Assembly: GCA_045809925.1 (NCBI GenBank)
Contig: JBJMWX010000094.1
Coordinates: 1-17,542 of the forward strand
Direction: 5' to 3'
Source: CADDYX01 sp045809925
GTDB taxonomy: Bacteria > Verrucomicrobiota > Verrucomicrobiia > Chthoniobacterales > UBA10450
DNA length: 17,542 nucleotides
Numbering within the stretch: position 1 is the first letter of the stretch; the number at the start of each line of letters is the position of its first letter. The translations under genes were made by a program, and so were the position numbers. The notes under the pieces are model-generated. The model worked only from the letters and a program-made list of their open reading frames with translations. It searched no databases and was not told where the DNA came from. Shown here piece after piece: positions 13,364-17,542 of the stretch.

Positions 13364-14158
13364 TGACTCCCGACGAAGATCGATTGGCCGGCCACGGCGC
13401 GAGGCCAGCCAAAGCCGCAAGGCCAGGCGGCTGACCGCGCGCCGGACTTTCTTCATCTTCTGGCCGGGCCGGTAAACTCCGCGGACCCGCGGTTGAATCG
13501 GAATGCCTTCACGGGCGCACATTTCGATCGCCTCGGGCACCCAGAGTCCACGCACGATCGCGGAGGAGAGATACCGGATCGGAGCATCGGCGCGTCGGGC
13601 GTAGACGAGAATGTCCATCTCGCGCGTGCGCTCGCTGCCTTTCGATTCCATCTCCCACGCGCTCTCCCCTTCCTGCAGCACCTGCATGAGGGCGGTCTTC
13701 TTCCAAAGAGCGAACTGGCATCGAGTTCGCCCGTCGGAATCCGACGCCGCGAACCCGAATTGCTCCGTCAATGGCCGGTAACCGGTCTGCGGCTCGGGGT
13801 AACCGCGAAAACAGAGTGAATCGGCATCGTGCTCCATGGCCCAGGCGCAATCGGCCACGATCCGCGGCGTATCGACCGGCGAGTTCAGGAAGTAATCGTC
13901 CTGCAGATAAAGAATGTAATCGTGTGGGATTCGTTCCAGGACGCGGCGAAAATTACTCGCCCAGCCACGATCCGGTCCGACGGCAAGGGGCTCAAGAATG
14001 TCGGAGACGACCTCCAGCTGGTTGACGATGAGGTATGTCTTGAACGGGCAGTCTGGCCAGAATTTGGCAAAGAAATAGGCGAAGGGGCGCCATGTGTCGC
14101 AGAAGGCGTCGCAGCTCGAGACAATCAGCGCGATCCGCGAGGCAACGTCCGCGCTCAT
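13352..14158 (-). CDS. Putative glycosyltransferase (GT-A-like, with QDDYF motif)
   Basis: 268 residues. The N-terminal IALIVSSCDAFCDTWRPF opening resembles the nucleotide-sugar domain of GT-A enzymes, and DYILYLQDDYFLNSP (80-93) places an acidic pair at the end of a strand, as in the DxD metal/sugar-nucleotide site. LCFRGYPEPQTGYRPL and the late ESKGSERTREMDILVY acidic stretch could contribute acceptor or catalytic residues. The C-terminal 40 residues are strongly basic, suited to membrane association. No exact family is recognised, so the call is cautious. Its ATG overlaps the TGA of the upstream glycosyltransferase (ATGA, 14158-14155), implying translational coupling. Confidence 0.65.
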   Translation of the reverse strand: MSADVASRIALIVSSCDAFCDTWRPFAYFFAKFWPDCPFKTYLIVNQLEVVSDILEPLAVGPDRGWASNFRRVLERIPHDYILYLQDDYFLNSPVDTPRIVADCAWAMEHDADSLCFRGYPEPQTGYRPLTEQFGFAASDSDGRTRCQFALWKKTALMQVLQEGESAWEMESKGSERTREMDILVYARRADAPIRYLSSAIVRGLWVPEAIEMCAREGIPIQPRVRGVYRPGQKMKKVRRAVSRLALRLWLASRRGRPIDLRRESLKR

Positions 14159-15147
14159 CCGCGCGCGACCTTGGCAAGCAGCGCCGCGTATTTTGTCACG
14201 TACTGGTCGGCTGAGTAGTGCTCTTCGATTAACTGTCGGCCGCGAACCGCGAATTGCCGGCGCAGGTCGGATTGCTCGAGCAAACGACGGATCCTCTCAA
14301 ACCAGTCGTTTTCGCTCGTGGCGAGGAAGCCATTCTCGCCGTCGCGAATAATCTGACGATTGACTCCGACCGACGAGGCCACGACCGCGGTCCCAACCCC
14401 CATGTATTGCAGGATCTTGTAGCCGCATTTCCCCCGCGTCCAAACCGAGTCCCAGAGCGGCATGATGCCGACGTCAAAGCTCGCCAGGTGGGCCTGCTCG
14501 GTTTCGGCGCGCCACAGTTCGTTTTCCACGCGCACACCCTCCAGCTCGAGTGGTTTGTCGCTGATGATCTTCAGGCGCAGATCGGGAAACGTTTCCGTCA
14601 GGCGGCGCAGGGCCGGGGCGATTTGACGGACATAGGGAAGTCCGTCGCTCAGGCCGAGCCAGCCGATCGTTCTCCCACGCCCCTCGACCGGTGGTTTAAC
14701 CACGTATCTCGACAAATCGATCGGAGTCGGCAGGACGAGGGCGCGGCGATCGCAGGCTTCGGCAAAGCCGGCGAGGAACTCGTTCCCGGCTACGACGGCA
14801 GCGCAGATTTTCATGGTGCGAACGAATTTCTGAAAGGTACGTGCGCGCACCGGCTGCCGGTATTTCTGTTCCCGAAACATGACGGCGTCATCGAAATCGA
14901 AAACGATCCGCGGATTGGTACGGCGCAGGAGCGCGAGCTGGAGCGGAGTAAAGCCAATCGTCTTGAAGAGCATGACGACGTCGTGGCGCGAGGCCTGCCG
15001 CGCAACATTCAATCGATCGCTAATCTTTGCATGCGTCGGCAGGAGCGTGATTTCTATTCCGCTATCGCGATAACGCGCGATATGATCGCCGACCCGCAGA
15101 CGAATGCTGGGCGCGTTTCCCTGTTCAACAACAGCGAGAACTCTCAT
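14155..15147 (-). CDS. GT-B glycosyltransferase, family 4-like
   Basis: 330 residues. The N-terminal domain opens with MRVLAVVEQGNAPSIRLRV and holds the FDFDDA segment (about 83-88). The C-terminal domain has TIGWLG (about 160-165) and, most tellingly, GYKILQYMGVGTAVVASSVGVNRQIIRDGENG (about 242-272), the nucleotide-sugar-binding region of GT4 enzymes; the E of the usual EYMA(A)G is Q here, which is sometimes tolerated. It likely transfers a sugar in exopolysaccharide or lipopolysaccharide synthesis. First gene of a coupled pair with the gene ending at 13352. Start ATG 15147; 59 bases separate it from the divergent ABC transporter operon. Confidence 0.88.
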   Translation of the reverse strand: MRVLAVVEQGNAPSIRLRVGDHIARYRDSGIEITLLPTHAKISDRLNVARQASRHDVVMLFKTIGFTPLQLALLRRTNPRIVFDFDDAVMFREQKYRQPVRARTFQKFVRTMKICAAVVAGNEFLAGFAEACDRRALVLPTPIDLSRYVVKPPVEGRGRTIGWLGLSDGLPYVRQIAPALRRLTETFPDLRLKIISDKPLELEGVRVENELWRAETEQAHLASFDVGIMPLWDSVWTRGKCGYKILQYMGVGTAVVASSVGVNRQIIRDGENGFLATSENDWFERIRRLLEQSDLRRQFAVRGRQLIEEHYSADQYVTKYAALLAKVARG

Positions 15148-15194
15148 TTGGTGCGCCGAAATCGTCGGCCGGCTTCGAATGTATGCGAGACAGC

Positions 15195-15200
15195 GGAGAG
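15195..15200 (+). promoter_or_regulatory. Strong ribosome binding site fixing the start of the ABC binding protein
   Basis: GGAGAG followed by six bases and then ATG at 15207. The earlier in-frame ATG at 15183 has no such site and would add eight polar residues before the signal peptide, so 15207 is the better start. Confidence 0.75.
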
Positions 15201-15206
15201 AAGCGT

Positions 15207-16175
15207 ATGAGATTCAAACACCTGATTTGCAGTTTCCTGACCGCCGGCCTGCTCCTGGGCGATGCTCGTGGCGAGGACAGGATTGTCGTGCGGTTCGGCC
15301 ATTTTCCGAACATCACGCACGCTCAGGGCGTCGTCGCGCATGCCTTGTCGCGCCAGGGCAAAGGATGGTTTGAACAGCGCCTCGGCGGGAATGTCGAGAT
15401 TCAATGGTTCACCTATAATGCCGGTCCGTCGGCGATGGAGGCGATCTTCGCCGGTTCCCTCGATGTCGCCTACGTAGGTCAGGGGCCGGCACTGAATGCG
15501 CATTTCAAGTCGAACGGCGAGGAAATCCGCGTCCTGGGGGGCGCGGCGAACGGCGGCGCGGCGCTGGTCGTGAAGTCCGATGGCGGGATCAAAGCAGCAG
15601 CAGACTTCCGGGGCAAAAAGATCGCCACCCCGCAGCTTGGCAACACCCAGGACATCTCCTGCCGTGCCTGGCTCAAGTCGCAAGGCTTCAAAGTCACACA
15701 AACCGGTGGCGATGTGATTGTGCTGCCGACGAACAATCCGGACCAGCTCGGTTTGCTTCAACGCGGCGGAGTTGACGCCGTTTGGACGGTTGAGCCGTGG
15801 GTCACGCGCTTGGAGCGGGAAGCAAACGGCAAGGTTTTCCTCGAGGACGAAAAGGTCATCACCACGTGGCTGGTGAGCAGCTCCAAATTCCTCACCACCC
15901 GGCGTGAGCTGGCGAAGAAAATCGCTGCCGCCAATATCGAGCTGACCCAGTGGATTCAGGCGAACGAAGCCGAAGCCCAGAAGCTCCTCATTGCCGAGCT
16001 GAAGGAAGAAACGCGCGCCGATTTTCCGGCCGATGCGGTGGCGCAGGCATGGAAGCGAATTCACTTCACGACCGACGTGCCGCGCGATCTCGTGACCAAA
16101 GCGATTCAGGACGGCAAGGACGCTGGATTCTTTAAAGGCGCCACCGACACCTCAAAGCTCCTCGAAATGCCGTGA
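15207..16175 (+). CDS. ABC transporter substrate-binding protein, TauA/SsuA/NrtA type
   Basis: 322 residues from ATG 15207. Residues 1-22 form a signal peptide (MRFKH, hydrophobic core, cleavage near DARG/E). The mature protein reads RFGHFPNITHAQGVVAHAL, AGPSAMEAIFAGSLDVAYVGQGPALNAH, GKKIATPQLGNTQD and VDAVWTVEPWVTRL, the pattern of NMT1/TauA-type periplasmic proteins that bind sulfonates, nitrate or similar small anions. The ligand cannot be told from sequence alone. First gene of an operon; its TGA overlaps the GTG start of the ATPase (GTGA, 16172-16175). Only 59 bases separate it from the divergent glycosyltransferase, and no riboswitch is evident. Confidence 0.9.
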   Translation: MRFKHLICSFLTAGLLLGDARGEDRIVVRFGHFPNITHAQGVVAHALSRQGKGWFEQRLGGNVEIQWFTYNAGPSAMEAIFAGSLDVAYVGQGPALNAHFKSNGEEIRVLGGAANGGAALVVKSDGGIKAAADFRGKKIATPQLGNTQDISCRAWLKSQGFKVTQTGGDVIVLPTNNPDQLGLLQRGGVDAVWTVEPWVTRLEREANGKVFLEDEKVITTWLVSSSKFLTTRRELAKKIAAANIELTQWIQANEAEAQKLLIAELKEETRADFPADAVAQAWKRIHFTTDVPRDLVTKAIQDGKDAGFFKGATDTSKLLEMP

Positions 16176-17008
16176 GGCTGGGCAAAAAGCACGACCCCGC
16201 GACGGTTGATCACGAGCTGCAGCCGATCGCGCCCTCGAAGCTTGCGATCGAGGACGTGTCGAAGAGTTTCACCGCCGCGTCCGGGCCGGTCCTCGCCCTG
16301 GATCACGTCAGCCTGCAGGTCGCGGAAGGCGAATTCGTTTGCCTGGTCGGCGTGAGCGGATGCGGAAAGACCACTCTGCTCAACATTATCGCGGGCCTCG
16401 AAAAACCAGACAGCGGAACCGTCCTAGCCGACGGCAGACCGGTTACCGGACCGGGCCGGGAGCGGCTGGTCATGTTCCAGGAAGCGGCGCTTTTCCCGTG
16501 GCTGAACGTGCTCGGGAATGTGCTCTTTGGGCTGAAACTCAAGCCCAACCTGACGAGCAAAGATCGCGTCGATGTCGCGCGGTATTATCTCGAACTGGTC
16601 GGATTAACGAAATTCGAGAAAGCGAACATCCACGAGCTTTCCGGTGGAATGAAGCAACGCGTCGCGCTGGCCCGCGCACTCGCTCCCAACCCGCGCGTCC
16701 TGCTCATGGACGAACCGTTTGCCGCGCTCGATGCCCTGACCCGGGAACAGCTTTACGGCGACCTCCAGGCGATCTGGCGGTCCCGTCGCAAGACGATCGT
16801 CTTCGTGACCCACAATGTGCGCGAGGCCGCATGTCTGGGCGATCGGGTCCTCCTTTTCGCACCGCACCCCGGCCGCATCCGGGAGGAATTTGTCATCAAT
16901 CTGGCGCGGCCGCGTGACATCAACAGTGTTGATCTCGCGGCCTACACGACGCGAATCACACGTTCGCTTAAGGGCATCACACAAAGCGAGGCAGCCGTCG
17001 CGGAATGA
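16172..17008 (+). CDS. ABC transporter ATPase, TauB/SsuB/NrtD type
   Basis: 278 residues, GTG start (16172-16174) overlapping the preceding stop. All nucleotide-binding motifs are intact: Walker A GVSGCGKT (60-67), Q-loop Q103 in VMFQEAALFPWL, signature LSGGMKQR (156-163), Walker B VLLMDEP (176-182), D-loop ALDAL and switch H214 in FVTHN. The VMFQEAALFPWLNVLGNV and LFAPHPGRI stretches are characteristic of the nitrate/sulfonate/taurine group. The cytoplasmic protein energises uptake together with the flanking binding protein and permease. The TGA overlaps the permease ATG (17005-17008), so all three genes are translationally coupled. Confidence 0.94.
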   Translation: MRLGKKHDPATVDHELQPIAPSKLAIEDVSKSFTAASGPVLALDHVSLQVAEGEFVCLVGVSGCGKTTLLNIIAGLEKPDSGTVLADGRPVTGPGRERLVMFQEAALFPWLNVLGNVLFGLKLKPNLTSKDRVDVARYYLELVGLTKFEKANIHELSGGMKQRVALARALAPNPRVLLMDEPFAALDALTREQLYGDLQAIWRSRRKTIVFVTHNVREAACLGDRVLLFAPHPGRIREEFVINLARPRDINSVDLAAYTTRITRSLKGITQSEAAVAE

Positions 17009-17542
17009 AACGTTTGCTTCTCTCGCTCGCCTTCTTCGCCGTGCTCGTCTGGGTCTGGCACCTGCTCGTGCGTGCGCGGATCTGGTCCCCCGTTCTGCTG
17101 CCCGATCCAAAACAGGTGGGCGAGTATCTGAAATCGGCGGCGGAAGACGGCACTCTTGCGCACGCTATGCTGATCACAATCCGCCGTCTGCTGGCGGGCT
17201 ATTTCATCGGCCTGGTGGTGGGGCTGCCGCTCGGCCTGATCACCACCCGCTGGCAGGTCCTTCGCGACACCATCGGTACCTTGTCGCTCGGGCTCCAAAC
17301 CCTGCCCAGCGTCTGCTGGGTCCCGCTCGCGCTTCTTTGGTTCGGTCAGACCGAGGCCGCCATGCTCTTCGTGGTCGTGATGGGCACGCTCTGGTCGGTC
17401 GTCATCGCAACCGACACCGGGGTGCGCAACGTGCCGCCCATTTACCGCCGTGCCGCGCTCACCATGGGATCGAAACGCCTCCACATGTGGCTAAGAGTCA
17501 TTCTTCCCGCCGCCCTCCCTTTCATCGTCAGCGGAATGAAGC
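17005..17542 (+). CDS. ABC transporter permease, TauC/SsuC/NrtB type (partial, cut by window edge)
   Basis: The first 179 codons are visible; the gene continues beyond the window. After a first membrane helix (about 4-24) comes SPVLLPDPKQVGEYL, usual in this family, then TIRRLLAGYFIGLVVGLPLGLI, LGLQTLPSVCWVPLALLWFG and the EAA cytoplasmic loop YRRAALTMGSKRLHMWLRVILPAALP, which docks on the ATPase. The ATG overlaps the stop of the ATPase gene (ATGA). Frame and family are clear; the length and C-terminus are not visible. About a quarter to a third of the usual 250-270 residues is missing. Confidence 0.93.
   Translation, partial: MKRLLLSLAFFAVLVWVWHLLVRARIWSPVLLPDPKQVGEYLKSAAEDGTLAHAMLITIRRLLAGYFIGLVVGLPLGLITTRWQVLRDTIGTLSLGLQTLPSVCWVPLALLWFGQTEAAMLFVVVMGTLWSVVIATDTGVRNVPPIYRRAALTMGSKRLHMWLRVILPAALPFIVSGMK

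Noticed and set aside
14254..15210. 318-codon plus-strand open frame opposite the GT4-like glycosyltransferase
   Set aside because: The opposite strand has conserved GT4 motifs and a coupled downstream gene; this frame shows no domain and is explained by codon bias in high-GC DNA.
15144..16064. 306-codon open frame antisense to the ABC binding protein
   Set aside because: It lies wholly opposite a gene with clear signal peptide, family motifs and ribosome binding site; its translation is Arg/Gly-rich without any recognisable domain, typical of high-GC shadow frames.
1..17542. CRISPR array, insertion sequence, prophage or toxin-antitoxin genes
   Set aside because: No regularly spaced direct repeats, no transposase or integrase motifs, and no recognisable small toxin-antitoxin pair were seen on either strand.

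Overview
The window is about 17.5 kb of GC-rich, gene-dense bacterial chromosome. It has 16 protein genes (one cut by the right edge), one tmRNA gene and several hairpin-type repeats. No insertion sequence, phage gene, CRISPR array, rRNA or tRNA gene was seen. High GC, frequent GTG starts, few Shine-Dalgarno sequences, a YfhO-type membrane protein, a DUF4383 protein and a truncated PolX-like PHP protein fit a soil-type Verrucomicrobiota (Spartobacteria/Chthoniobacterales-like) genome. This is an inference from gene style; no marker gene in the window proves it.

Left part (1-9993), mostly housekeeping. A ferritin (53-565) is followed by a CysJ/FNR-like NADPH flavoprotein reductase without its flavodoxin domain (664-1854). 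On the minus strand a NAPE-PLD-like metallo-hydrolase and a YfhO-family membrane protein form a two-gene unit (5006 to 1851). Divergent from it is ComEC/Rec2 (5079-7373), whose C-terminal metallo-beta-lactamase domain has lost metal ligands. TrmB (minus) and an exported MsrA (plus) start almost back to back near 7960. A minus-strand unit of DUF4383 membrane protein and HhH+PHP protein follows (9993 to 8588).

Middle part (9994-12556), the most unusual. Three small exported proteins lie on the minus strand. Two look like transglutaminase/BTLCP-type cysteine enzymes with matching Cys-His-Asp spacing, and the one between them is a small beta-rich lipoprotein with a lipocalin-like look. The block is bracketed by two inverted copies of a hairpin-plus-tail repeat (16 of 17 tail bases identical), and it contains further strong hairpins. 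To its right is a complete one-piece tmRNA gene (12092-12446, minus) with the predicted tag ADHQDLALAA.

Right part (12557-17542). A sulfotransferase (plus) converges on two translationally coupled minus-strand glycosyltransferase-type genes, suggesting a small surface-glycan modification locus. An ABC uptake operon of the TauABC/SsuABC/NrtABC type follows (binding protein, ATPase, permease), with both internal junctions being 4-base start/stop overlaps; the permease runs off the window.

Overall, all four convergent gene pairs overlap at their 3' ends, so there is no intergenic space for ordinary terminators. The best candidate for something undescribed is the hairpin-flanked block of three exported proteins at 10093-11944.
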